This document shows positions 26,335-34,990 of a stretch of DNA of 64,000 bases, piece by piece. The notes under the pieces are model-generated. The model saw only the letters and a list, made by a program, of their open reading frames with translations, ran no database searches and was not told where the DNA came from. The translations under genes and the position numbers were made by a program. This stretch comes from HTCC5015 sp051747425 (GTDB taxonomy: Bacteria > Pseudomonadota > Gammaproteobacteria > HTCC5015). The DNA lies in the NCBI GenBank assembly GCA_051747425.1, contig JBNJGD010000007.1:56550-120549 (forward strand). The letters are read 5' to 3'. The first letter of the stretch is position 1. Each line of letters begins with the position of its first letter.

Positions 26335-27327
26335 CTATCTGCCCTTGCGCTGTTTCTTGACCTGATACATGGCCCCATCGGCCCGGCTGATCAAATCCTG
26401 GGCCGACTCCCCCGGCTTCCCGGCGACCGCACCAATGCTCGGACCGGCGTAGTCAATGCGCTCTTCGCCCAGTTCGAATACGCCCCGGGTGAGGCTCTCA
26501 AGGCGTTTCACAAAGTCCTTACCGTCCTCTCCGCTGTGCTCGCTATAGGCAAAGACCACGAACTCGTCACCGCCGTAGCGGGCGACAAAATCGCCCTGGC
26601 GCAGGCCCTGGGACAGTCGCCGGCTCATTTCCATCAGAAAGAGATCGCCAACATCGTGACCGCGCTCATCATTGATCGTCTTGAAACCATCGAGATCGAT
26701 AAAAGCCACCAAAACAGTACCGCCGATTCTCCCGATATTGGACAGGGCCCTGTCGAGCTCGCTCATCAGTGAGCGCCGGTTGGCGATGCCGGTCAGTGGG
26801 TCCATCATGGCGTACCGCGCGTACTCGGCATTTTCCAGCCTGAGCGCCTCCATCAAGCGCTCGCGCTCAATGTGATGGGCGACCAGACGGGCAAACAGTG
26901 CCAGCAGGCGACGGGTGTCCTCAGTGACTTCCCGGGATGCTGTGCTGGCACCACACAGCGTGCCATACAACTCGCTGTCACCGACATAAACCGGCTGGCT
27001 GAGGTAGGTTTTGATGCCGAGGTCACGAGCCGCTGAAGAATCGCTCCAGACCTTCTCCACATCGCTGGTAAAGGTAACCCCCTCCTCCAGTGAGCGACGG
27101 CAAAGGGTGTCCTCCCAGGGTACTTCCAGTCCCTCGGGAATACGCATTTCATCGGTGTTGCGGGCATAGAGCACCGACTGAATGCCCTTCGCCAAATCCA
27201 CCGTGGTCAAATAGGTCGACTCCAGGCCGCTGACCCGTTCGAGCATTTTAAGAAGCGCCCTGACATAGCTCTCAAAGTCGGCATCACCGGTGACCACATC
27301 GACCAGTTGGTCCAGCACCTTGTCCAT
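26335..27327 (-). CDS. GAF-GGDEF diguanylate cyclase
   Basis: A 330-residue soluble diguanylate cyclase. An N-terminal GAF domain (about 15-155; ESTYLTTVDL, GIKTYLSQPVYVGDSELYGTLCG) is followed by a GGDEF domain with DPLTGIANRRSLMSEL, FIDLDGFKTINDERGH and the intact active site RYGGDEFVVF. It should make c-di-GMP, gated by the GAF ligand. The inhibitory RxxD site is not obvious upstream of the signature (QGLRQGDFVARYGG has RQGD), so product inhibition is possible. Good ribosome-binding site GAGGAG. It faces the EAL gene. Confidence 0.9.
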   Translation of the reverse strand: MDKVLDQLVDVVTGDADFESYVRALLKMLERVSGLESTYLTTVDLAKGIQSVLYARNTDEMRIPEGLEVPWEDTLCRRSLEEGVTFTSDVEKVWSDSSAARDLGIKTYLSQPVYVGDSELYGTLCGASTASREVTEDTRRLLALFARLVAHHIERERLMEALRLENAEYARYAMMDPLTGIANRRSLMSELDRALSNIGRIGGTVLVAFIDLDGFKTINDERGHDVGDLFLMEMSRRLSQGLRQGDFVARYGGDEFVVFAYSEHSGEDGKDFVKRLESLTRGVFELGEERIDYAGPSIGAVAGKPGESAQDLISRADGAMYQVKKQRKGR

Positions 27328-27475
27328 TCGAGGCTCCTCGGCACGGCGCCCTGTTACTCATGGCCTATCGCCCAAAACGACGACCCTGTAACAACAAGAC
27401 TAGTACAGCGCCGGTTAGTGCAACAAGGTCACATTGGTCACTGACGCCATAGCCTGCGGTTGCCCTGCAAGCGAA

Positions 27476-27841
27476 TCAGGACAGCAACAGAACCAGCATC
27501 AGCGCCAGGCCCAGAAGCGCCACCACAATATTGACCCACATACCCCAGCGCGCAGCGTACTGCACCGGCCACTCCCGGGGGCCAAGCGTCTTGAGCAGTA
27601 CGGCATACTGGCGGGTGGAGAACACGGCGGTCACAACCCCCAGAGCGATAAAGGCCATGCCCAGGATGAGCATCGTTTTGCCACCGGCTACTTCTCCATT
27701 CAGGCCCAACACCCACTCCACCATCAAGCCGGCCCGTTCCACCAAAAAACCAAAGGCAATCAACGCCAGGCTGGTTCGGTTCCAGGCCAGCAAGGTGCGC
27801 TCGGCGGCAAGCAATACTCGCGGATCATTTAGCTCGGACAT
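27476..27841 (-). CDS. DUF202 (YidH-like) membrane protein
   Basis: A 121-residue inner-membrane protein with the DUF202 hallmark LLAAERTLLAWNRTSLALIAFGFLVE, then two more helices (TMLILGMAFIALGVVTAVF and WVNIVVALLGLALMLVLLL). The start at 27841 has AAGGAG upstream. The family has no established function; homologues often sit near stress or transport genes. The gene is isolated between the diguanylate cyclase and the methyltransferase. Confidence 0.85.
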   Translation of the reverse strand: MSELNDPRVLLAAERTLLAWNRTSLALIAFGFLVERAGLMVEWVLGLNGEVAGGKTMLILGMAFIALGVVTAVFSTRQYAVLLKTLGPREWPVQYAARWGMWVNIVVALLGLALMLVLLLS

Positions 27842-27931
27842 TTTCTGTGTGCTCCTTTCATTGATGACACTACACCGGCCAGTACTGCACTGACCAGCGC
27901 GACCCCGACCTGATGACCCAATACACGGCAA

Positions 27932-28612
27932 TTACTGTCCATATTCCTTTTGCATCAACACCACCCGTTGGCCAGCCAGCTCGACGGAAAAACCGTGAGC
28001 CGCGCCCAGCCATTGCATGGTCTCCGGGCTGTAAAAACTGACATGGGTGGGATCGCCCTTGTAATACCATCCTTTGAAAGCCGCCGGCGTGCGGTCGGGC
28101 ACCAGGGCAGTCATGATCCCCAGCCAGCCGCCGGGACGCACCAGCGTTGTTAACTGCTCCCAGGCCTCACCCGGTGAGCAAAAGTGTTCCACCACTTCCG
28201 TGCTGGTCACAAAGTCATAGGTGCTCGTCAGGGCCTTCGGCTTATTGGAGTAAAGGGGATCGTAGTCGGCCACCACCATCCCCGCCTCGCGCAGTATCTG
28301 CCCCAATAGCGGACCGGGACCGCAACCAAAATCCAGCCCCTTCATCCCCGGTTCCAATCGTTCCAGCAGTGGCTCGGCCAATTGGTTGAGAAACCGGCGA
28401 TAGCGCACATCGCCGGGATCGTTTTCATGGAGGTCATAGATGGCCCGCTCCTCCTCGATACTGACATGGCTCGCCGGATCGGCGAAGATCAGATAACAGT
28501 GTTCACAGGCGTAAAAAGCACGGCGACGGTCGCGGCAATGCCACCCGGCCACGCCGCCGCACAACGGGCATTCTTCACGACGGCCCTGCTCGGCGCGCAC
28601 CTTGTCCGCCAT
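27932..28612 (-). CDS. Class I SAM methyltransferase with N-terminal zinc-finger-like motif
   Basis: A 226-residue methyltransferase: CPLCGG and CEHC (about residues 15-38) form a likely zinc knuckle. The SAM-binding loop is GLDFGCGPGPLLGQIL, followed by the acidic DYDPLY motif and STEVVEHFCSP. The C-terminal part (YYKGDPTHVSFYSPETM) matches methyltransf_23-type enzymes. The substrate is unknown. It starts inside the 5' margin of the NSS gene end (18 bases before that stop), so the genes overlap slightly and are on the same strand. Confidence 0.85.
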   Translation of the reverse strand: MADKVRAEQGRREECPLCGGVAGWHCRDRRRAFYACEHCYLIFADPASHVSIEEERAIYDLHENDPGDVRYRRFLNQLAEPLLERLEPGMKGLDFGCGPGPLLGQILREAGMVVADYDPLYSNKPKALTSTYDFVTSTEVVEHFCSPGEAWEQLTTLVRPGGWLGIMTALVPDRTPAAFKGWYYKGDPTHVSFYSPETMQWLGAAHGFSVELAGQRVVLMQKEYGQ

Positions 28613-28629
28613 GGTCTTCACGCCCGGTC

Positions 28630-29964
28630 CTACCCCGCGCCCTTCATCTGGCTGATGCCGTAGGTGATCACCGCCCAGAGCAACACCAGTACCGGCAGAT
28701 AGCGGCCCACCAAATAGATCCGCCACTCCCACCAGCGGCTCTCAGTGCCCAGCACGGTGCGAATGCGCTGGGGCGGTATAAGCCAGCACAGCAACGCCGC
28801 ACCGGTAATGCCGGAGAGGATAATCACATCGCCACCCACCACTCGGTCGATGGCGTCGAGTACCGGCTCACCGGCAATGCGCCACTCCAGCGGTGTAAAA
28901 CTCAGGGCCGAAGCCGTTCCCAGCACCAGCATGACCACAGTGACCAAAGCCACAGCGGTGGCGTTGAACAGCCGGAATTCCTCGGCCACGGCGGCGATCA
29001 TCACCTTGAGACCAGCCAGTGACGAAGTGAAGGCGGCGGCAAAGAACAGGCCGAAAAACAGAACACCCAGAATACCGCCACCGGGCAATTGCTCGAACAC
29101 TCGCGGCATGGTTTCAAACGCCAGTGCCGGCCCCTGACCCGGCTCCATGCCCATGGAAAAGACAAAGGGAAAAATCATCCAGCCAGCCATCAGGGCGACG
29201 CTGGTCTCGACACCGGCAACCGTCAGACAGGCCCTGGGCACATGGGTCTGGCGGGGGATAAAGCTGCCGTAGGTCACCAGATACCCCTGCCCGATGGCCA
29301 GGGTGTAGAAGGCCTGGCCAAAGGCAAAGCCCCACAACTTGCCGTCGAGCAAACGCGACCAGTCCACCTGAAAGAAAAAGTCCCTGGCCTGCCCCCAGCC
29401 GGTGGTCTGGGAGGCGCGGTAGACCAGAAACAAAACCACCAGAATGAGCAAGGGCATCAGCCATTTGGACAGGGTCTCGATGGCACTCACATCCCGGGCC
29501 AGCACAATGGCCGCCAGTACGGTGACGGCGATAAAGTACCAGAGCGAATTGTAACCACTGCTGAACTCGTCAAAAACGCGGATATCACCACGCACGGCGT
29601 CCACGGCGTAGCCCAGGGTCCAGCCGGTAATCACCAGATAGTAGCTGGTAATGGCCATGGTGATGAGAACGACAAACCAGCCGTAGATGGCGCCCAGTCG
29701 ATGGACCTGGCGGTAGGTACCCACCGTACTGCCCTTGGACAGGCGCCCGGCGGCCACCTCGAGAATCATGATGGGCATCACCACCACCACAAGGGCCAGC
29801 AGGTAGGCGACCACAAAGGCACCGCCGCCGTTCTCACCCATGATGTAGGGGAAGCGCCAAAGATTGCCCAGACCAACGGCAGCGGCGGCCATGGAGGCGA
29901 TAAACGCCGACTCCGATGTCCACTGCTTGCGCGATTCTTCAATAAAGTGGTGCTGGCGAAACAT
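28630..29964 (-). CDS. Sodium:neurotransmitter-symporter family transporter
   Basis: A 444-residue inner-membrane transporter of the NSS (SNF) family with about 11-12 helices. The signature is AAAAVGLGNLWRFPYIMGENGGGAF, which includes the sodium and substrate site in helix 1. Helix 3 region tyrosines follow (SYYLVITGWTLGYAV). The likely substrates are amino acids coupled to sodium influx. Start ATG at 29964 with GGAG upstream. The stop is 18 bases before the methyltransferase start. A divergent regulator is not present; the AraC gene upstream points the same way. Confidence 0.9.
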   Translation of the reverse strand: MFRQHHFIEESRKQWTSESAFIASMAAAAVGLGNLWRFPYIMGENGGGAFVVAYLLALVVVVMPIMILEVAAGRLSKGSTVGTYRQVHRLGAIYGWFVVLITMAITSYYLVITGWTLGYAVDAVRGDIRVFDEFSSGYNSLWYFIAVTVLAAIVLARDVSAIETLSKWLMPLLILVVLFLVYRASQTTGWGQARDFFFQVDWSRLLDGKLWGFAFGQAFYTLAIGQGYLVTYGSFIPRQTHVPRACLTVAGVETSVALMAGWMIFPFVFSMGMEPGQGPALAFETMPRVFEQLPGGGILGVLFFGLFFAAAFTSSLAGLKVMIAAVAEEFRLFNATAVALVTVVMLVLGTASALSFTPLEWRIAGEPVLDAIDRVVGGDVIILSGITGAALLCWLIPPQRIRTVLGTESRWWEWRIYLVGRYLPVLVLLWAVITYGISQMKGAG

Positions 29965-29991
29965 CTGCTGCAACTCCGGAAATGTTGGGAA

Positions 29992-31062
29992 TCAATCGTC
30001 TTCTGTGCGGTGCGCTTGGCGCCAGGCGCTGGGCGTCATGCCCGTCCAGCTTTTAAAAGCACGGGTAAAATTGGCCGGGTCGGTGTAGCCCAACCACTCG
30101 GCAATGCGCCGCACCTCCAGCCCGGCGCTGTCCAGCAGGCGGGCGCTGTCCCGGCGCCGGGCTTCCTCCAGCAGCGACTGGTAGCTCTGCCCCTCTTCGT
30201 GCAGATGTCGGCGCAGGGTGCGCGGCGTCATATGCAGGCGATCGGCCACCTCATCCGGTGTGGGGTAACCCCGGGAGCCGAGCACCAACGCCATGCGAGT
30301 TTGCTGCACCACCTGATCACCGCCTCTCACCAGTGCGCTCTCGCGTCGGCACTGTTCCAGCGCCTGCTCGTAGGCCTCGGAGTTGGCCGAGGGCTGTGGC
30401 CGGTCAAGCCACCGGGCATCGCCACGAATGACCACTGCGGCACAGGGCATGCCAAACCGCACCTCGGGCAAGGACGCCTGCAAGCGCCGGTAGGTGGTGT
30501 CGTCGCGACCCTGCCACCAGATCACCGGCTCGGCCGGTGCTTCGGGCAGGACAAACTGGATACCGCGACAGATGCTGGTCAGCATGGAGGCAAACATGGC
30601 ATCGCGCAGCGGGACGGGAAGCGGCCACTCCGGGATGACTTCAAAGAACAACTCGTCCTCCTCCATGGAAGCGGTCATCAGAAAACCGCGGCCGCGCAAA
30701 TGCCAGAACCGCTCGAGTACCTCAATGGCCTCTCGCGGCGTGGGCGCACACATCAGGGCGTAGCCGAGACTGCCGTGGGCGGTCAGCGGCAATTTGAGCC
30801 CCGTCTCAAAACCCAGTCCCGTATCGCCCGTCAGCGCCACCGCAGCCGCCATCACCCGCCAGGTGTCCACCAGAGAAATGCGCCCGGCCGGGTCGTCCAA
30901 TGCCTCGGGCGCCACACCGGCGTGTTGAAGCAGTTTTTCCCTGTCAACACCACGCGCTTCCGCCACAGTGACAAAACTGCGCGGATAAGTGGCCGGCTGG
31001 TTGGCCTGCCGGGCCCATGCCGGGACCGTTTCCCAATCGGTTTTATCCCCTGAATCGCTCAA
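29992..31062 (-). CDS. AraC-family transcriptional regulator (ArgP/OruR-like)
   Basis: A 356-residue regulator with a long N-terminal ligand domain of the Arabinose_bd type (SLVDTWRVMAAAVALTGDTGLGF) and a C-terminal AraC helix-turn-helix pair. The DNA-binding part shows TPDEVADRLHMTPRTLRRHL and VRRIAEWLGYTDPANFTRAFKSWTGMTPSAWR. The start is TTG, 4 bases after GGTGG; there is no ATG nearby, so the start is uncertain. It sits 27 bases upstream of the NSS transporter, suggesting it governs that transporter or a lipid-type operon; related regulators respond to hydrophobic or amino-acid ligands. Confidence 0.85.
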   Translation of the reverse strand: MSDSGDKTDWETVPAWARQANQPATYPRSFVTVAEARGVDREKLLQHAGVAPEALDDPAGRISLVDTWRVMAAAVALTGDTGLGFETGLKLPLTAHGSLGYALMCAPTPREAIEVLERFWHLRGRGFLMTASMEEDELFFEVIPEWPLPVPLRDAMFASMLTSICRGIQFVLPEAPAEPVIWWQGRDDTTYRRLQASLPEVRFGMPCAAVVIRGDARWLDRPQPSANSEAYEQALEQCRRESALVRGGDQVVQQTRMALVLGSRGYPTPDEVADRLHMTPRTLRRHLHEEGQSYQSLLEEARRRDSARLLDSAGLEVRRIAEWLGYTDPANFTRAFKSWTGMTPSAWRQAHRTEDD

Positions 31063-31167
31063 GTGGCCACCAATGACAAGTAGATTGTCCGCTCATCCTC
31101 TCACGAGAATCGACTCCCTGCCAGTATGATGACCACATAGACAACACCCTTGCCGAGGAGGCTCACA

Positions 31168-32061
31168 ATGACTGCTAAAAAGACCAAAGCCGCCGTACAC
31201 AACATCTCAGCGCACAAAGCGGCCGACACGCGGACGCCCAAGGGCATGATCCCCGAGATTCGTCAGCCGAATTTCGATCTCGCCGAAGATGTACCCAGGT
31301 ACTGGTGGGATAACGACCCGGCCAAAACCCTGCTGTTGGGGGCCCTCTCCTCCAGCTTTCCCCCCGGCGAGCGCTTTTTTATCGACTCGGTGCGCCACTA
31401 CCAGAACCAGATCACCGACCCCGAGCTAAAAGCCGCTGTGCGCGGTTTCATCGGCCAGGAGGCCCACCATTCAAAAGAGCACAAGGCGCTCAATGGATAC
31501 CTCCAGGACCGCGGCATCAACCTCGACCGACTGGAGAAAGAAATCGAGGGCCTGATGAACTGGATGCGCAAGAAGTTCAGCCCGGAGCGCCAGCTGGCCC
31601 ACACCGTGGCGGTAGAGCACTTCACTGCCCTGATGGCCGAGGAGTTCCTGCTCAAATACGACGCCCTGGAGCAAATGGATCCGCGTATGGCCCCCATCTG
31701 GGCCTGGCACGCCATTGAGGAATCCGAACACAAGGCCGTAGCCTTTGATGTCTACAAAGCCATTGGCGGTAGCGAGTGGGTACGAGTGACGGAAATGATG
31801 GCGGTGAGCGTCATGTTCCCGCTCTTCAGCAGCATTCACCTGGCACAGTTGATGAAAGAGGACGGCCAGCTCTTTAATCTGAAATCCTGGTTGAGCGGAC
31901 TCAATTACATGTGGGGCAAGCCCGGTGTCTTGCGCAAGCTGCTGCCCGCCTACTTCAGCTACTACAGCCCCAACTTCCACCCCTGGAACCACGACGCCCG
32001 TGACCTGGTGGAAAAGGCCAAGCTCAAGTGGCTGGCGCCGGTCATGAAAAAGGCCTCCTGA
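31168..32061 (+). CDS. PF10118-family predicted metal-dependent hydrolase, copy 1
   Basis: A 297-residue protein of the PF10118 family (predicted metal-dependent hydrolase). The diagnostic helices carry a ferritin-like metal set: RGFIGQEAHHSKEHK, VAVEHFTALMAEEF and HAIEESEHKAVAFDVY. These glutamate and histidine residues would bind a di-metal centre. The C-terminal half is hydrophobic in places (MMAVSVMFPLFSSIHL). A second family member is encoded at 45749. Start at 31168 with GAGGAG. Natural substrate is unknown; in many marine bacteria these genes lie in lipid oxidation clusters. Confidence 0.82.
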   Translation: MTAKKTKAAVHNISAHKAADTRTPKGMIPEIRQPNFDLAEDVPRYWWDNDPAKTLLLGALSSSFPPGERFFIDSVRHYQNQITDPELKAAVRGFIGQEAHHSKEHKALNGYLQDRGINLDRLEKEIEGLMNWMRKKFSPERQLAHTVAVEHFTALMAEEFLLKYDALEQMDPRMAPIWAWHAIEESEHKAVAFDVYKAIGGSEWVRVTEMMAVSVMFPLFSSIHLAQLMKEDGQLFNLKSWLSGLNYMWGKPGVLRKLLPAYFSYYSPNFHPWNHDARDLVEKAKLKWLAPVMKKAS

Positions 32062-32070
32062 GGGAGGCCC
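32051..32070 (-). terminator. Terminator for the minus-strand operon, inside the end of the convergent gene
   Basis: On the minus strand, ggcctcc-ctca-ggaggcc runs into a T-tract. It overlaps the last codons of the plus-strand PF10118 gene. It follows the 178-residue membrane protein gene and would end the 37.5-32.1 kb operon. Confidence 0.65.
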
Positions 32071-32097
32071 GGGTCGTCGCCGAAAGGCGGCGGCCAT

Positions 32098-32634
32098 CTA
32101 CTCGGAGGCGACCACCTGCCGATAGCTGGTCTTGTCGGCCATCAGTACCACCAGCAACAGCGCGGCACAAAAGACCGCGCCCATCACCGCGCTGGCGGCC
32201 AGCCCGTAGATTATGTAATTGTCCGACTGCAGGTAGACGGTCGCCTGGGCGGCGCCCCATATGACCGCCAGGCCCAGACTGACAGACATGGCGCGCAGCG
32301 CGGAGGCCTTGAGCATCATCACCATGGCACCACTGACCAGCAAGGCCAGCGCCACCAGCAAGGACACCAGCCCCATGGGCATGGCCCACTGGCGATACCA
32401 GTCGGGCAAGTCCCAAACCCCTTCAAAACTTTCCACCAGCGCGCGGGCCTCACGAGCCTCTTCGTCGCCATTCTCTTGCGCTACTTTCTCGGCAATACCG
32501 CTCATGGTCTCGCGCTGAAAATCGAGCATGGTCGGCAGAAGCATTTTCTGGGCGCCGCCAAAAACTCCGGCCAGGCCCAGGATAATCGTCATCACCGCCA
32601 CAAAGGTGGCCCAGTTGGGAGGGCTTTTAGACAT
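32098..32634 (-). CDS. Four-helix membrane protein of unknown function
   Basis: A 178-residue protein with about four hydrophobic helices (FVAVMTIILGLAGVFGG, GLVSLLVALALLVSGAMV, RAMSVSLGLAVIWGAA, SAVMGAVFCAALLLVV) and an extracytoplasmic segment around residues 40-80. I do not recognise it. Its ATG shares the last base with the isoprenylcysteine-methyltransferase-like stop region upstream, so it is the last gene of that operon. The chosen start MSKSPPNWATF is the first after the neighbour's stop. Confidence 0.65.
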   Translation of the reverse strand: MSKSPPNWATFVAVMTIILGLAGVFGGAQKMLLPTMLDFQRETMSGIAEKVAQENGDEEAREARALVESFEGVWDLPDWYRQWAMPMGLVSLLVALALLVSGAMVMMLKASALRAMSVSLGLAVIWGAAQATVYLQSDNYIIYGLAASAVMGAVFCAALLLVVLMADKTSYRQVVASE

Positions 32635-33089
32635 TACAGCCACCGCCTCACGCGGTTGAGATAGTCGCGGTAGCGCGGGCCGAACTTCTCCATCAGCGCC
32701 CGCTCCTCGGGCACGATCTGGAAGTGTTTCAGATAGGAGCCGAAGGCGGCCACCACCAGCAGGGCCCAGACGCTCCCCAGCAACACACACTCGGCCAGCA
32801 ACAGGGCCACAAAACCGGTGTACATGGGGTTGCGCGAAAAGCGGTAAATGCCCACTACCACCAGGGTCGAGGCGGCCTCGGGCGTGCGCGGATCCACCGT
32901 GGTCTGCAACTTGCGGAACGCCAGGGCCCCGGCGACGGCAATGGCCACGGCAAACGCGGCCAGAAGCCCGGCGGCGATGTAGCGCTCGAAGGCGTAGGAA
33001 TCGACCACCGGCAGCCATCGCGAAACGCCCCAGATCAACAGGGTGGCGATCACCACCAGAATCAGCGGGGGGATTTTCTTTTCCAGCAT
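32634..33089 (-). CDS. Isoprenylcysteine carboxyl methyltransferase-like membrane protein
   Basis: A 151-residue protein of the ICMT/PEMT-like family: four or five membrane helices, then YRFSRNPMYTGFVALLLAE and the C-terminal EERALMEKFGPRYRDYLNRV, the conserved SAM-binding signature of this group. Bacterial members methylate diverse small molecules or lipids; a prenylcysteine substrate is unlikely. The start overlaps the transglutaminase-like stop as TAATG, showing coupling. Confidence 0.85.
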   Translation of the reverse strand: MLEKKIPPLILVVIATLLIWGVSRWLPVVDSYAFERYIAAGLLAAFAVAIAVAGALAFRKLQTTVDPRTPEAASTLVVVGIYRFSRNPMYTGFVALLLAECVLLGSVWALLVVAAFGSYLKHFQIVPEERALMEKFGPRYRDYLNRVRRWL

Positions 33090-33664
33090 TACCACAGCTC
33101 CATATCGGGCAGATTGTCGGCGACCTGATCCCAGGTCTCACAGCGGGTGAGCACTTTCACTACCGAGGGCAGCGGCTCGGCCCAAACCTCGGGCAAATCG
33201 GCCTCTCCCGGCATGATAACCGGGAAAGCCAGTTTTTCCACAGGAGGATCAAAGGCCGCATCGATGCCGGCCCGGTTGCCCCGGGGGTCGAGGCGATACC
33301 AGCCGTAGTCGGGCAGCCACACCGCATTCAGGCCGTGCAGGCAGTGCGGCGGCCCCGACTCGTCAATGGTCAGGCGCTGGTAACAGAGACCGGCGGGAAT
33401 GCCGTTGGCCCGCAACAGGGCCGCCAGCAAGTGGCTCTTGGCGTAGCAATAGCCCGTGCCATGGGCCAATACATCCGAGGCCCGACAGGTGACCGGATTG
33501 CGGCGGTAGTCCCAGCTGTGCTCGATCTCGTCGCGCACAAACTCAAAACACCGCCGCGCGGTCTCCACCACATCGCCACCCGCATCGGCCAGCGCCCGGG
33601 CGCGCTCCACCACCGCCGGCGCCTGCCAGTCGATCCACTCGCTGTGTTCGAGATACTGTTCCAT
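33089..33664 (-). CDS. Transglutaminase-like cysteine protease-fold protein
   Basis: A 191-residue transglutaminase-like protein, with no signal peptide. The triad is visible: cysteine in HGTGYCYAKSHLLAALLRA, histidine in HCLHGLNAVWLPDYGW and aspartate in RLDPRGNRAG. N-terminal helix MEQYLEHSEWIDWQ. The upstream open frame extends much further but overlaps the next gene, so only the codons after the ATG at 33664 are used. Role in the operon unknown; family members cleave or crosslink peptides. Confidence 0.85.
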   Translation of the reverse strand: MEQYLEHSEWIDWQAPAVVERARALADAGGDVVETARRCFEFVRDEIEHSWDYRRNPVTCRASDVLAHGTGYCYAKSHLLAALLRANGIPAGLCYQRLTIDESGPPHCLHGLNAVWLPDYGWYRLDPRGNRAGIDAAFDPPVEKLAFPVIMPGEADLPEVWAEPLPSVVKVLTRCETWDQVADNLPDMELW

Positions 33665-33678
33665 CGTTGAATTATGCC

Positions 33679-34734
33679 CTAGTACGGCGTCGACAACAGC
33701 GCCGTGATGCCCAGCTCCTGGCGATAGAGGTAGACCATGGCCAGGATCAGGACCAGGCCAGCAAAGGCCACCAGGGCGCTGACGCCGCGGGAGGGCAGCC
33801 CGGGCAATTCCGGATCCTCGCCCTTCTTGGCCAGGTCTTCGGAGTAAAGATCGCACAGGGCCAGCACATACACCGGGCGCAACAACAGCATCACCACCGC
33901 CAGGGAGATCATCAGCGGCACCACGGCCCATAGATAAACCGTATAGATTTCGCTGTGGGCCTCGGCGCCCTCGGGGATGATGCCGGTCATGGCCACCCAG
34001 AGAATGCCGCCGACATAGGCCAGAATGCCCACTACCCAGCACAGCGCCGAATAGCCGGCGCGCAGCCCTGCGACCTGGGCCAGGTTGTCCTTGACGAAGG
34101 CGATGGAGCGCTTGCCCGACTGCACCAGGCCGTGACCGGTGAGGATGCCCGGCAGCACCCCGGCCACCCCCAGCTTCCAGGCGTAGTAGAGCGCCTCGTC
34201 CAGTGCCCTCTGTGCCGGGGTGCGCGTGTCGTTTTTGCGCGGCAGGCGATCGAAAATCTGATCCACGGTGATCCAGCCGTCGATCCAGTGAAAAGCCCAC
34301 AGCGGCCAGCTCTGTGGCAAGACCAGACGCAAACAGGCGGCTACGGTGGAGGGCTTGCCCTGTCTGTGCAGAAAGTGCGTGGCCCCCATGCAGCCGGTGA
34401 AGAGCCCCACGGGATAGGCCGCCAGACCCACGCAGAAAAACGACCAAAGCATCAGAACCAGATCGACCACAGAGGCGCCATCGGCCTCCTCGGCACTGCG
34501 CCAGACCGGTTCGGGAATCCAGTCGAGCATCTGTACCCAGAGCAGATAGGCGGCGCCGATCGACACCCACTGCATCAGGGCAAAAAAGAAGATTTCCTTT
34601 TCTTTAAAGGCCAGTGCGAGGGCATAGCGAACGCGGCCGGTAAACTGCCGCATGCCCCCCTTGGGTTTTTTGTCGACGCCCGGCAATTCCTTGATTTCGT
34701 CGCGGACGAAATCGAGCCTGGAAAAAATACCCAT
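33679..34734 (-). CDS. Polytopic membrane protein of unknown function
   Basis: A 351-residue membrane protein with about six helices. The soluble N-terminus (about 35 residues, MGIFSRLDFVRDEIKELPGV) precedes the first helix EIFFFALMQWVSIGAAYLL. A large loop has the sequence FDRLPRKNDTRTPAQRALDEALYYA. No family recognised. It starts 7 bases after the stop of the small repeat protein and ends 14 bases before the transglutaminase-like gene, so it is embedded in the operon and its retention suggests a joint function. Confidence 0.7.
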   Translation of the reverse strand: MGIFSRLDFVRDEIKELPGVDKKPKGGMRQFTGRVRYALALAFKEKEIFFFALMQWVSIGAAYLLWVQMLDWIPEPVWRSAEEADGASVVDLVLMLWSFFCVGLAAYPVGLFTGCMGATHFLHRQGKPSTVAACLRLVLPQSWPLWAFHWIDGWITVDQIFDRLPRKNDTRTPAQRALDEALYYAWKLGVAGVLPGILTGHGLVQSGKRSIAFVKDNLAQVAGLRAGYSALCWVVGILAYVGGILWVAMTGIIPEGAEAHSEIYTVYLWAVVPLMISLAVVMLLLRPVYVLALCDLYSEDLAKKGEDPELPGLPSRGVSALVAFAGLVLILAMVYLYRQELGITALLSTPY

Positions 34735-34741
34735 TGTTCAA

Positions 34742-34963
34742 TCAGGTAAAGTCAAAACTGACGCGGCCCTGACCGGCGGCGGCCACGCGCACCAGTCCAT
34801 CGGTCTTCATGGCATCGGCATTGGCGATGATTACCTCGGTCTTTTTGGCGCCTCCGGCGGCGACAATGCGAACCAGTTCGTCGACATCCAAAGCACCGCC
34901 ATCGACGCGGACGCCACCACCGGCAGCGGCGATTCGAACCAGTTCTTCGATACTCTTCTTCAT
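34742..34963 (-). CDS. 73-residue protein with three LVR(I/V)xAAG repeats
   Basis: A small protein that I do not recognise. It contains three copies of one motif: LVRIAAAG at residues 8-15, LVRIVAAG at 30-37 and LVRVAAAG at 57-64, separated by DGGALDVDE and TEVIIANADAMKTDG. The spacing (22 and 27 residues) suggests stacked short helix-turn units or a beta-helix-like rung. The ribosome-binding site AGAGG precedes the ATG, and the gene lies between the aldo/keto reductase and the membrane protein on one strand. It is a real candidate because it is in frame, well spaced and GC-matched to its neighbours. Confidence 0.72.
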   Translation of the reverse strand: MKKSIEELVRIAAAGGGVRVDGGALDVDELVRIVAAGGAKKTEVIIANADAMKTDGLVRVAAAGQGRVSFDFT

Positions 34964-34990
34964 TTTGTTTCCTCTTTGTTCAGTGGTGGA

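Noticed and set aside
33665..34570. Upstream extension of the transglutaminase-like frame to 34570
   Set aside because: The extension overlaps the neighbouring membrane-protein gene and lacks domain similarity; homology starts at the ATG at 33664.
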